Positions 1 to 6,165 of a stretch of 7,294 bases of DNA are shown one piece after another (the first letter of the stretch is position 1; every line of letters begins with the position of its first letter). The notes under the pieces are model-generated. The model was not told the DNA's origin and did no database searches. It saw only the letters and a program-made list of their open reading frames with translations. The position numbers and the translations under genes are program-made. The stretch comes from Pontiella sp. (GTDB lineage Bacteria; Verrucomicrobiota; Kiritimatiellia; Kiritimatiellales; Pontiellaceae), in the NCBI GenBank assembly GCA_029935255.1, contig JAOZKS010000132.1, positions 1-7,294 of the forward strand. The letters are read 5' to 3'.

Positions 1-1274
1 TCAAAGCCATCGATGGTGCTTACCGCCGGTTTAACAATCATGTTGATGTATTCATCGTTGCTAACCTGTGGGATCACATTGAGCTGGATACCAATGTTTT
101 CATAGTAATCCAAACTGGTGGAAACATTCCCGCCAGAAACATTTCCGCCGGTGGAGTTGGATTCGATGATCGGGAATTTTTTCCCCACGAGGATGGCTGC
201 TTCCTGATTATCCAAGGTTAGGATTTTGGGTGCGGACAGGATGTTGGCATCGCCATCCTCTTCCAAGGCGTGCAGCAGAATGTCAAAGTTTTCGCCCGCC
301 ACCCGGGAAAAGAGCAACTGCAGACCGGAGTTATAATCAATGGATCCGGTAAGAGATTCCGTTAACGCATCGAAAGCGCTCGGTGTCACTAAAGATTCAT
401 TCTGGGTGAAACCCCATTGGTTGTTTCCATCGCTGGACGGTTGCACACCTGGCGTATGCAGGGGATTGTTCTGGCCCGTCGCAAAGTCAACTCCGATATC
501 CACCAATGCACCTGTATCGATTTCGATAAACTTGGCTTCGATCAGGATCTGTGAAGGCACTTGGTCAAGCTCTTCCAGAATGGTTCCGATCGCCGTAAGG
601 GCAGACGGAACGTCGGTTACAACAACGGTTTTACTCTTTTCAATCGGTTCCGCCTTTTTCCGCTGTGCCGAACCCAGATTCGAGGCCGCACGGCTTGAAC
701 TTCTGCCGGAAGACGATTCGCCGCCGAATTCCCAACCCGGGAGCCCTTTATTGCTTAGAATGGTGATTTTACCGCGGCTGGTCAGTAGCGCTTCGCAGAC
801 ATCCTTAACGTCGTAGGCATCGAGATACTTCAACTTAAAGACCTTGGAGGCGAGCGGTTCAATTCCTTCCACCTGCACAATATTTTCCAAACGACTAATC
901 ACAATGGTGCCCCCCACCATTCGGTATCCGAAGCCGTAGGGCTTGAGGATCACATCCAAGGCTTCCTGCCATGGAATGTTGTTTAGGCGCACGTTGATGT
1001 TGTCCGACACCACATCGGGACCGACGACAATACTTTGCCCGGTCTGTAGCGAATAGGCCTTGAGTACTTCCGAAATATTTGCGTCCTTCACATTGATGGT
1101 CACAAACTCCATTGAATCAACCTGTTCTTCCGGTTCAACATTCCGGGAGCCTTGAACCGTACCTTCGGCATCCTGCGCCACGGCGACCATCGGCCCTACC
1201 AAAACAAACACGAATATTCCAAACAGCGAAGTCTTCGCCCAGCGAATCATTTTAACTATTGCACTCGATTTCAT
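1..1274 (-). CDS. Secretin (PilQ/GspD superfamily), N-terminal 424 residues, cut by window edge
   Basis: Secretins form the multimeric outer-membrane channel of type II secretion, type IV pilus and related systems. The readable part starts with a signal peptide (hydrophobic residues about 17-32, likely cleavage after AVA at 33). An STN/N0-like domain follows at about 57-128, with the typical phrases INVKDANISEVLKAYSLQTG and PWQEALDVIL. An N1-type domain spans about 145-239 and carries a Ser/Arg/Gly-rich loop at 180-210. The secretin beta domain begins near 240 (SQILIEAKFIEID) and includes GDANILSAPKILTLDNQEAA at 341-360 and ILVGKKFPI at 361-369. The rest of the barrel lies outside the window. 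The ATG at 1272-1274 has AAGGAG seven bases upstream (1282-1287). With one N0-like and one N1-like domain it resembles PilQ more than long GspD, but the system cannot be fixed without the missing end and its neighbours. The family call is secure; the subfamily is not. Confidence 0.93.
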   Translation of the reverse strand, partial: MKSSAIVKMIRWAKTSLFGIFVFVLVGPMVAVAQDAEGTVQGSRNVEPEEQVDSMEFVTINVKDANISEVLKAYSLQTGQSIVVGPDVVSDNINVRLNNIPWQEALDVILKPYGFGYRMVGGTIVISRLENIVQVEGIEPLASKVFKLKYLDAYDVKDVCEALLTSRGKITILSNKGLPGWEFGGESSSGRSSSRAASNLGSAQRKKAEPIEKSKTVVVTDVPSALTAIGTILEELDQVPSQILIEAKFIEIDTGALVDIGVDFATGQNNPLHTPGVQPSSDGNNQWGFTQNESLVTPSAFDALTESLTGSIDYNSGLQLLFSRVAGENFDILLHALEEDGDANILSAPKILTLDNQEAAILVGKKFPIIESNSTGGNVSGGNVSTSLDYYENIGIQLNVIPQVSNDEYINMIVKPAVSTIDGF

Positions 1275-1646
1275 TAACTTTCTCCTTTTGTTAACTCTGT
1301 AGGGCTCTTCTCAGCAACACCCGTGCCACAATCCATCCTGTTCACTAAAATTCTTTATTTACGATCCCCCGGAAAGTCGCGTGATATCGACCCCTCGGGT
1401 TTTTATTTTCTGCAACGGTTTGAACATCACCCAGTCGTTGAAAAGGCGCAAGACGGGGGGGCGCTGAAAGAAACATGGAACAATCCCTGATGGAATGATT
1501 GGGGGATACAGAAGTACGGTATAAGGGAAATCCCGATGGGAATCGAATCTCGAACAGGGAACCGCTGAAAGTCAAAGTGGTTTGGCAAAAGGAGCAATTC
1601 TTCAGAATTCAACGCGACCCATGCGCACCTCTGCGGCTCACCTCCG
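1275..1646. other. Non-coding stretch between response regulator and secretin
   Basis: This 372-base region lies between the stop of the response regulator and the start of the secretin. It contains the secretin ribosome binding site (AAGGAG at 1282-1287) and presumably its promoter, because the gap is too long for simple operon spacing. An AT-rich patch near 1340-1365 could be part of a promoter, but I see no convincing -35/-10 pair. A run of seven G lies at 1455-1461. No intrinsic terminator with a clear U-tract is visible after the response regulator. Short open frames here have no recognisable protein character. Confidence 0.6.
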
Positions 1647-2351
1647 TCAGGGCGTACGGCGGTGCGATTCGGTCTCGACCCAATGGATGGCGTGTTGCAT
1701 GAGCTCGGTGCCGCTACGCAGTTGCAACTTGTCCTTGATATGCGCCCGGTAGGTCTCGATGGTCTTTACGCTCAAGTGCAGCTGCTCCGCGATTTCACGG
1801 GTTGAATGGCCACGGCCAATCGATTCAAATACTTCAAGTTCCCGCATACTCAACGACTCCGTACCGGTCCGGGCGTCATCTCCACCGCTCCGGAACGCCA
1901 TCTTAAGCATCTGGGACGACATCGATTTGCTCACATATATTTCGCCTTCCAGAACCTTTTCAATCGCCTGGATCAAGGTATTCGCCGCCGCCTGCTTCAT
2001 GACGTAGCCACTTGCACCGGCCCGCAGCGCATGTTCGGCATAGAGCGACTCATCGTGCATCGACAGTACCAGCATCGGGATTTTCAACCCCAGATCGTCG
2101 ACCTGCTTAATCAACTCAAGGCCATTGGATTCCTCCAGCGAGATATCAACGAGGATTACATCGGGACTTAATTTTTTCAGGGCCGCGAGTGCTTCTGCAA
2201 CACTCCCCGACTCGCCGCACACCTCGAGTCCCTTCTCCTGCTCGATGAGTTTGATCAACCCTTGGCGAACAATCGGATGATCATCCACTAGATAAACCTG
2301 CTTTTTCTTCGGTCGCGTTTTTTTCGGTTGCTGGTTTTTTTCCGAAGCCAT
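1647..2351 (-). CDS. NarL/FixJ-family response regulator (receiver + LuxR-type HTH)
   Basis: This 234-residue DNA-binding response regulator is probably phosphorylated by the kinase encoded just upstream. After a Lys-rich N-terminal tail, the receiver domain covers about 18-135. It has the acidic pair D23/D24, phospho-acceptor D69 (in ILVDIS), the switch Ser S97 and the conserved Lys K119. The C-terminal LuxR/GerE helix-turn-helix covers about 166-222 (SMRELEVFESIGRGHSTREI, then LHLSVKTIETYRAHI). All catalytic positions are intact and the length is normal for the family. The ATG begins 2 bp after the kinase TAG stop, with GAGGG at 2359-2363 inside the end of the kinase gene, so translational coupling is likely. 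Its targets are not known; the secretin gene downstream on the same strand is one possibility (inference only). Confidence 0.95.
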   Translation of the reverse strand: MASEKNQQPKKTRPKKKQVYLVDDHPIVRQGLIKLIEQEKGLEVCGESGSVAEALAALKKLSPDVILVDISLEESNGLELIKQVDDLGLKIPMLVLSMHDESLYAEHALRAGASGYVMKQAAANTLIQAIEKVLEGEIYVSKSMSSQMLKMAFRSGGDDARTGTESLSMRELEVFESIGRGHSTREIAEQLHLSVKTIETYRAHIKDKLQLRSGTELMQHAIHWVETESHRRTP

Positions 2352-2353
2352 TC

Positions 2354-3676
2354 CTACACCCTCGTTGCCAAAGAATCATCAAGCTCCATCCGGCAGGTCA
2401 CTTTCGTGCCGCCTGCCCCCATGGAACCCACCTTCAACTGCCCGCCGATTACCGATGCGCGGTACTGCATGGTTTTCATCCCGATCCCATCTATCGTGTC
2501 CAAAGGCTCTTTCCATACACCATCGTCGCATACCGCCACCTGCTGCATTCCGTTCACTTCTGAAACGACGATTTCTATTTGGCGGGCATCCGCATGCCGC
2601 ACGGCATTGTTCACGGCTTCCTGCACAATACGGTAGAGATGCATTTCGACCGCCACATCATTGAAGGCAACCGACTCGTCAATTTCCGTTTTACAGGCCA
2701 GTCCGCAACTGGATGAAGTCACTCGCGCTAATTCACGCAACGATTCATAAAACCCGCGCTTCACAATATCCGACGGCATCAAGCCTCTTGAAATCTGACG
2801 AATTTGGTTGCTTGCTTCATCCGCCAATTCGGAAACCTGCAGGGCATCTATTTTCCCGAGGCTGTCATTCCGCTCCAGATTATTTGCCAGAGATCGGCTG
2901 AGCAGGCTGATTCCCGTGAGCATCTGGCCTAATGAATCGTGCAAATCCTGACCAATACGCCGACGCTCACGCGCAGTGACCTCGGTAAGTTCTTCGATCC
3001 GATACCGCGGGGCCACATCGCAGATTCCATACAAGGTAAGTTTGTCCGCCGCAGAAAACTTCTTAATCTCCACATCGCGTTTTGAGCCATCCAAACAGCG
3101 GATGGTGCAACTGAAAATTGATTCGTTGGTGTCTGGTGTGCATCCTGAGAGCACACCGATATCAGCCTCTGTAAAGAGATCCTGAAGGCTCATCCCCACT
3201 AAATTCTCGGACAGATAGCCAAAGGTTTCCGGCACCCGCGAGCTCGCCGAGCGGATGGCATGCTGTGAATCCACCAGTACAAGGCAAACGCGTTCTTCCG
3301 CCAAGGCGCAAACATATGCGGGATCGGCCGAATCGGGATCGGGGGGGGGCATCGTCACCTGAATACAGGCGAAATGCCATTTTCCCCACTTCCTTTCATA
3401 GGGTAGCACGTAAAGATATTTTCGTTGCCCATCACCATACGACAAGGCCACCGACATCGGCTTACGTGTCTTTTTGGCCTCGCTTAAGACATACCCATCA
3501 AAAGCCGACGAGGGATTATTCAGAAATTGAAAATAATCCTCAGCCGAATCTTCTGGATCGCTGGAATGAAAATGGTGGTGCAACCGTCCTTTTTCGTCGA
3601 ATACGCAGAAAATAAACTCTAAAACCCCTTCTGGCGGCAGGGATACGCTATCTCCGTTAATCGAAATTCCGAACAA
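2354..3676 (-). CDS. Soluble NarL-type sensor histidine kinase (PAS-like input, HisKA_3, HATPase_c), TTG start
   Basis: This 440-residue histidine kinase pairs with the response regulator 2 bp downstream. The C-terminal half is clear: HisKA_3 dimerisation region at about 234-300 with phospho-acceptor H246 in RRRIGQDLHDSLGQ, then HATPase_c at about 340-432 with N-box EAVNNAVRHA (353-362), G1-like CDDGV (383-387), GIGMKTMQYRA (397-407) and GGTKV (422-426). Residues about 125-220 look like a PAS domain (LVLVDSQHAIRSA and FGYLSENLVGMSLQDLF). Residues 1-108 are probably another PAS-like or otherwise unrecognised sensory domain. No membrane segment or signal peptide is visible, so it should sense a cytoplasmic signal. 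The start is TTG at 3674-3676: it follows an in-frame TAA with no other start between, and has GGAGAG five bases upstream. A nine-G run (3341-3349) encodes Pro110-112 between the two input domains. Confidence 0.94.
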   Translation of the reverse strand: MFGISINGDSVSLPPEGVLEFIFCVFDEKGRLHHHFHSSDPEDSAEDYFQFLNNPSSAFDGYVLSEAKKTRKPMSVALSYGDGQRKYLYVLPYERKWGKWHFACIQVTMPPPDPDSADPAYVCALAEERVCLVLVDSQHAIRSASSRVPETFGYLSENLVGMSLQDLFTEADIGVLSGCTPDTNESIFSCTIRCLDGSKRDVEIKKFSAADKLTLYGICDVAPRYRIEELTEVTARERRRIGQDLHDSLGQMLTGISLLSRSLANNLERNDSLGKIDALQVSELADEASNQIRQISRGLMPSDIVKRGFYESLRELARVTSSSCGLACKTEIDESVAFNDVAVEMHLYRIVQEAVNNAVRHADARQIEIVVSEVNGMQQVAVCDDGVWKEPLDTIDGIGMKTMQYRASVIGGQLKVGSMGAGGTKVTCRMELDDSLATRV

Positions 3677-3681
3677 TTCAA

Positions 3682-3687
3682 CTCTCC
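3682..3687 (-). promoter_or_regulatory. Ribosome binding site that fixes the TTG start of the kinase
   Basis: The minus strand reads GGAGAG here, five bases before the TTG at 3674-3676. An in-frame TAA lies a few codons further upstream and the next in-frame ATG is at residue 74, inside a conserved-looking region. The site therefore decides in favour of the rare TTG start. Confidence 0.7.
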
Positions 3688-3720
3688 GACTGTTTTAAAC
3701 ACGGTTCATTACAATACGCC

Positions 3721-3809
3721 GCACGTTGCGAGCCAACTTAAGTTCGATTCCCCCGCGCGTCAAGCATACGTCATTCTCTATGGCCAATCTTATCCATCCC
3801 GCAACGTGC
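3721..3809. repeat. Perfect 10-bp inverted repeat with 69-bp spacer in divergent intergenic region
   Basis: GCACGTTGCG at 3721-3730 is the exact reverse complement of CGCAACGTGC at 3800-3809. The pair lies between the divergent kinase and ferredoxin genes and brackets the possible kinase promoter. The centres are 79 bp apart, which could suit two operator half-sites or DNA looping. It could also be a long-range stem. The arms do not extend further, and no regulator can be assigned. Confidence 0.55.
3735..3763 (-). promoter_or_regulatory. Possible sigma-70-type promoter for the kinase operon
   Basis: The minus strand has TTGACG (3763-3758), then 17 bases, then TAAGTT (3740-3735). The -35 is good and the -10 is weak. 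The -10 lies in a perfect 10-bp palindrome, AACTTAAGTT (3735-3744). A start near 3728 would give a leader of about 50 bases before the TTG codon. The spacing is right, but a match of this quality can occur by chance. Confidence 0.35.
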
Positions 3810-3885
3810 AGAGGCTCTAAGAGATAAAAACAACTCCCATTTGGCTTCCATTCCTCACAATTGATTATTGGACAGGAATATTACC

Positions 3886-4350
3886 ATGAAAAAACAACAA
3901 TCCCCGTATAAATGTCACCTTTTTATCTGCATTAGGGGGGCGGAAAATCTTAAAGTACCGCAAAAGAATGCAACCGCAGAATACGCGGAACCACGCAGAA
4001 TGAACCCATTCAATGCATCTGCTGTTTTCTGCGACCTTCTGCGTGTTCTGCGGTTCTTATTTGTCTGTTTGGGCGGTACAATAGGAAGTTCGAGTCCCCT
4101 TAAATCCCGAAACGGGGAGAAAAAGTCCTGCGGAGATTCGGTCGATCCCAAATTCAAAAGCATGTTGAAGGACGAAATCAAGGATCGTGGATGGAAAGGT
4201 CTGGTGCGCGTATCAGAATCAAGTTGTCTAGGTGTTTGCGCCACAGGCCCCAATATCATGATCCACCCACAGAATATCTGGCTCTCTGCGGTTAACCGGG
4301 GCGACCTTCCGGAAAGCCTTCAGATCGTGGATGACCTCCTCGAGGATTAA
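3886..4350 (+). CDS. Thioredoxin-fold [2Fe-2S] ferredoxin interrupted in frame by a 56-codon palindromic insertion
   Basis: Small electron carriers of this family bind one [2Fe-2S] cluster through four cysteines in a thioredoxin-like fold, related to NuoE and the Aquifex/Clostridium ferredoxins. The encoded protein is 154 residues, against roughly 100 for the family. It opens with KCHLFICI (C15 is the first ligand). Residues 17-72 come from the inserted element. The family pattern resumes with KSRNGEKKSCGD (C82), then VRVSESSCLGVCATGPNIMI (C114, C118), and ends with the usual NIWLSAV...DLPE tail. Without the insert the protein is 98 residues and the cysteines are spaced C-X10-C-X31-C-X3-C, as expected. 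The insert adds a hydrophobic patch and two extra cysteines (C49, C61) between ligands one and two, so cluster binding may be impaired. The ATG at 3886 has AGGA at 3874-3877. An upstream in-frame TTG at 3868 would add six residues but lacks this spacing. The gene converges on the VOC gene 2 bp beyond its stop. Confidence 0.88.
   Translation: MKKQQSPYKCHLFICIRGAENLKVPQKNATAEYAEPRRMNPFNASAVFCDLLRVLRFLFVCLGGTIGSSSPLKSRNGEKKSCGDSVDPKFKSMLKDEIKDRGWKGLVRVSESSCLGVCATGPNIMIHPQNIWLSAVNRGDLPESLQIVDDLLED
3935..4100. mobile_element. MITE-like palindromic element, 166 bp, flanked by TA
   Basis: The element starts GGGGGGC (3935-3941) and ends GTCCCCT (4094-4100). These are imperfect terminal inverted repeats (5 of 7 complementary) with TA at 3933-3934 and 4101-4102, the target duplication expected of IS630/Tc1-mariner-type insertions. 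A second pair, GTACCGC (3955-3961) and GCGGTAC (4073-4079), is perfect. Inside lies a long hairpin (3972-4055). Deleting one TA plus the element (3934-4101, 168 bp) rejoins the ferredoxin as HLFICI|KSRNGEKKSCG, which fixes the boundaries to within a few bases. It carries no transposase, so mobility would depend on one supplied elsewhere. The IS630 link rests on the TA alone and is tentative. Confidence 0.75.
3972..4055. repeat. Long imperfect hairpin at the core of the inserted element
   Basis: The arms 3972-4000 and 4027-4055 are both 29 bases and match at 24 of 29 positions. In plus-strand RNA two mismatches become G-U pairs, leaving one 3x3 internal loop and a 26-base terminal loop. Each arm carries three iterations of a 7-base unit: CGCAGAA, CGCGGAA, CGCAGAA on the left and TTCTGCG three times on the right (4027, 4037, 4046), about one helical turn apart. 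Confidence 0.85.
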
Positions 4351-4352
4351 CA

Positions 4353-4760
4353 TCATGCCTTCGGTAAAAAAAAGATAAACTCCAGTGTATATCCGTTTGG
4401 GTCGAGGAAATACATGCTTGCCCCGTCCCAGCGTTCATACGCTTCCTTCACGATTTTCACACTGCGGTCCCTCAAGTATTCCTGAAACTCGAAGACCGAT
4501 TTCACACTTTCCGCTGTCAGACCAAAATGCGTAAAGGCCTTTCCCCAGTTCCGGGGCCGCATTTCCAGATCATATCTTTCCGCCCCCCCGGGATACTGAA
4601 TCAAGGCCAACACATCGTCCCGGCCTATATTGAAAAAAACATCTTTCTCGCGGCGCTTACTAACCGTCAGCCCCAAGATATCCGTATAAAAATGAACCGA
4701 TTCTTCAAGATCGGCTACTGAAAGCCCAAAATGGCAAATGCCCTTGATCTGCTCTCCCAT
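4353..4760 (-). CDS. VOC-superfamily (glyoxalase/dioxygenase-fold) protein
   Basis: This 135-residue protein has the paired beta-alpha-beta-beta-beta modules of the vicinal oxygen chelate fold. Module one begins ICHFGLSVADLEESVHFYTD and continues with ILGLTVSKRREKDVFFNIG. Module two begins AFTHFGLTAESVKSVFEFQ and ends with YFLDPNGYTLEFIF. Candidate metal ligands are H10, H78 and E127. The fourth position, at the end of the first module, is probably Q55. Members include lactoylglutathione lyases, fosfomycin-modifying enzymes and extradiol dioxygenases, and the sequence does not show which reaction applies. The ATG at 4758-4760 has GGAGAGG five bases upstream (4766-4772). A longer frame to 4847 would run through the intrinsic terminator of the preceding gene and is rejected. 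Its stop is 2 bp from that of the convergent ferredoxin gene. Confidence 0.9.
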   Translation of the reverse strand: MGEQIKGICHFGLSVADLEESVHFYTDILGLTVSKRREKDVFFNIGRDDVLALIQYPGGAERYDLEMRPRNWGKAFTHFGLTAESVKSVFEFQEYLRDRSVKIVKEAYERWDGASMYFLDPNGYTLEFIFFLPKA

Positions 4761-4810
4761 GCAATCCTCTCCCTTTGTTCTATCCCCCGTCAGGCATAGG
4801 GTATACAAAC

Positions 4811-4843
4811 AAAAACGCGCCCCGCTAAAGCGAGACGCGTTTT
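4811..4843 (-). terminator. Strong intrinsic terminator of the TonB-like/VWA-like gene
   Basis: On the minus strand a 10-bp stem (CGCGTCTCGC pairing with GCGGGGCGCG, including two G-U pairs) closes a four-base loop and is followed by TTTTTG (4815-4810). AAAA before the stem can extend the pairing with the U-tract. It begins 19 bases after the stop at 4862-4864. The G-U pairs favour the minus strand, where the stem is unbroken; the plus-strand version has C-A mismatches. It separates this gene from the VOC gene. Confidence 0.88.
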
Positions 4844-4861
4844 CCAAAATCCGCGAAAAAA

Positions 4862-6067
4862 CTAAAACACCCCCTCCATGGACTCCATGGCCTCCCGCTC
4901 CTCAGGCGTCATGTGATCCCGAATATCCTCAATGATCTCTCCCTTTCCCCGAAAATAGTTGATGATTGGCGAATATTTCGAAAGCACCTTGGAGAGATTC
5001 TGCGCATCCTGCCCCGAACGCGCCATAATAACCACGTTGATCGAGGGGTATTTCTTGCGGTCCGGGCCATAGATCTCTTTGCAAATATTAATATACGACT
5101 GAAGATTCACCGCTGAATCCACCCCGATATAGTTGGTGGTAAGAATAAAGATCGTGTCCGGCTTTTGCTCCAACGCAAAACAAATTGCACGGTTCACATG
5201 TATAAACTCCCTTTCATCGCGAAGCCCGAGCGTGTAGTGCTTCATGATATGCGGACCCGGGGTGTAGTTATAGACCCACTTGGGATAGACGGGCGGAACA
5301 TCCTCCATCATAACCTCTCCCTTATACCAATCGAGTGCCAGATAGCGATCCCAGAAATCCTCGTATATAGGACCGCCTGCAAAGGTTTGCTCCAACTCCA
5401 GCGGGTTTACGGTTGAATCCCAATCGAGCATCTTTGCTTTGTTCGCATCGGTGGCCAGTAGCATGTTGGTTGAAAACGGTGTAGTTAGCTCCATCTGAAA
5501 AAACGCCGCATTGAACAACGCATACTCGGGGAGCGCCTCCACCATATCGTTCAGGCGCGCCCGAAGCGTGAAGAAGCACATTCGAGATTTCGGACTCTGG
5601 CGCCCGTTCGATCCGCCGGTCGATGCAGGCCCTGCAAGTACGATGAAGACCACCTTTTCGCTCTTTTTCTTCACCCCGAAAAAATTGATTTCCGGCATCG
5701 AAAAGCCAATGTCGCCGCCAAGGCCTCCCGCGACATTCATCGCTCCCAGCCCTCCAATTGTTCCGGTAATTTCCGGCATTTGAATATTGGATGTGGTACG
5801 CCGCGCCTTCTTAACCACAATCCGTTTGCGCAACTTGGCCGTCTGCTTCTTCCGCTTTTCGATTTTTACCGGAACCTGAAGCTTTTTCAGCTTCATCTTG
5901 GGACGCTTGACTTCTTTCGCCTCAAAAACCTTCTCTTCCTTGGTGATGACGGTAAATGCAACAAAGCTTATGGCAATCATGATAATCACAGCATGAATGC
6001 CCAGACTGATCAGTGCTGCACTCGATTTAGCATGCTTAGCGAAAAATGGTTTGTTCTTTTTTCCCAT
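4862..6067 (-). CDS. TonB-like membrane-anchored protein with degenerate von Willebrand A-like domain
   Basis: This 401-residue protein probably sits in the inner membrane with most of its length in the periplasm. One membrane segment spans about 17-42, after a short basic tail. Residues 43-92 are very rich in Lys and Arg, like the linkers of TonB/TolA-type proteins. A Gly-rich stretch (about 99-123) is flanked by two copies of MPEI. From about 138 the pattern resembles a VWA fold: EKVVFIVLAGPAS as first strand, ALFNAAFFQ as a later strand, and PDTIFILTTNY where VWA proteins have a strand ending in S/T-D-G. The MIDAS metal site is not preserved: the expected D-x-S-x-S region reads LAGPAS and the later Asp is missing. 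It may therefore be a scaffold rather than a metal-dependent adhesion domain. The ATG has GAGGGAGGG (6070-6078) just upstream. The gene ends in a strong terminator. Its exact role is unknown; ExbB/ExbD-type partners, if any, are outside the window. Confidence 0.75.
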   Translation of the reverse strand: MGKKNKPFFAKHAKSSAALISLGIHAVIIMIAISFVAFTVITKEEKVFEAKEVKRPKMKLKKLQVPVKIEKRKKQTAKLRKRIVVKKARRTTSNIQMPEITGTIGGLGAMNVAGGLGGDIGFSMPEINFFGVKKKSEKVVFIVLAGPASTGGSNGRQSPKSRMCFFTLRARLNDMVEALPEYALFNAAFFQMELTTPFSTNMLLATDANKAKMLDWDSTVNPLELEQTFAGGPIYEDFWDRYLALDWYKGEVMMEDVPPVYPKWVYNYTPGPHIMKHYTLGLRDEREFIHVNRAICFALEQKPDTIFILTTNYIGVDSAVNLQSYINICKEIYGPDRKKYPSINVVIMARSGQDAQNLSKVLSKYSPIINYFRGKGEIIEDIRDHMTPEEREAMESMEGVF

Positions 6068-6121
6068 ATCCCTCCCTCAAACCCTATAAACTACATGACC
6101 TCTTTATACCCGCAATCCCAT

Positions 6122-6165
6122 CAAAAAAAGTAAAAATTCCACACAACCTCGCTCTTGCGAAGAGC
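6122..6165 (-). terminator. Weak terminator or attenuator candidate after the SHD1-like gene
   Basis: Immediately after the TAG stop the minus strand forms GCTCTT-CGC-AAGAGC (6165-6151), a perfect 6-bp stem with a three-base loop. T-rich runs follow only after about a dozen bases (6138-6134 and 6130-6124). The gap makes it a poor classical terminator; it could slow polymerase or mark partial read-through into the gene at 6067. Confidence 0.3.

Noticed and set aside
340..816. Plus-strand 158-residue open frame
   Set aside because: It lies antisense to conserved secretin coding sequence and has no recognisable protein character.
1530..1562. tRNA-like string with TTCGAGATTCG on the minus strand in the intergenic region
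   Set aside because: The T-arm does not close, and no anticodon arm or acceptor pairing can be built around it.
1641..1662. Short dyad CCGT...ACGG at the end of the response regulator gene as a terminator
   Set aside because: The stem is only four continuous pairs, overlaps the stop codon and has no U-tract.
3915..4259. Minus-strand 114-residue open frame across the inserted element
   Set aside because: It is antisense to the ferredoxin, and its open length follows from the palindrome and the host codon pattern.
4761..4847. N-terminal extension of the VOC protein by 29 residues
   Set aside because: It reads through the intrinsic terminator of the preceding gene and has no ribosome site; the ATG at 4758-4760 has a strong one and gives the usual family length.
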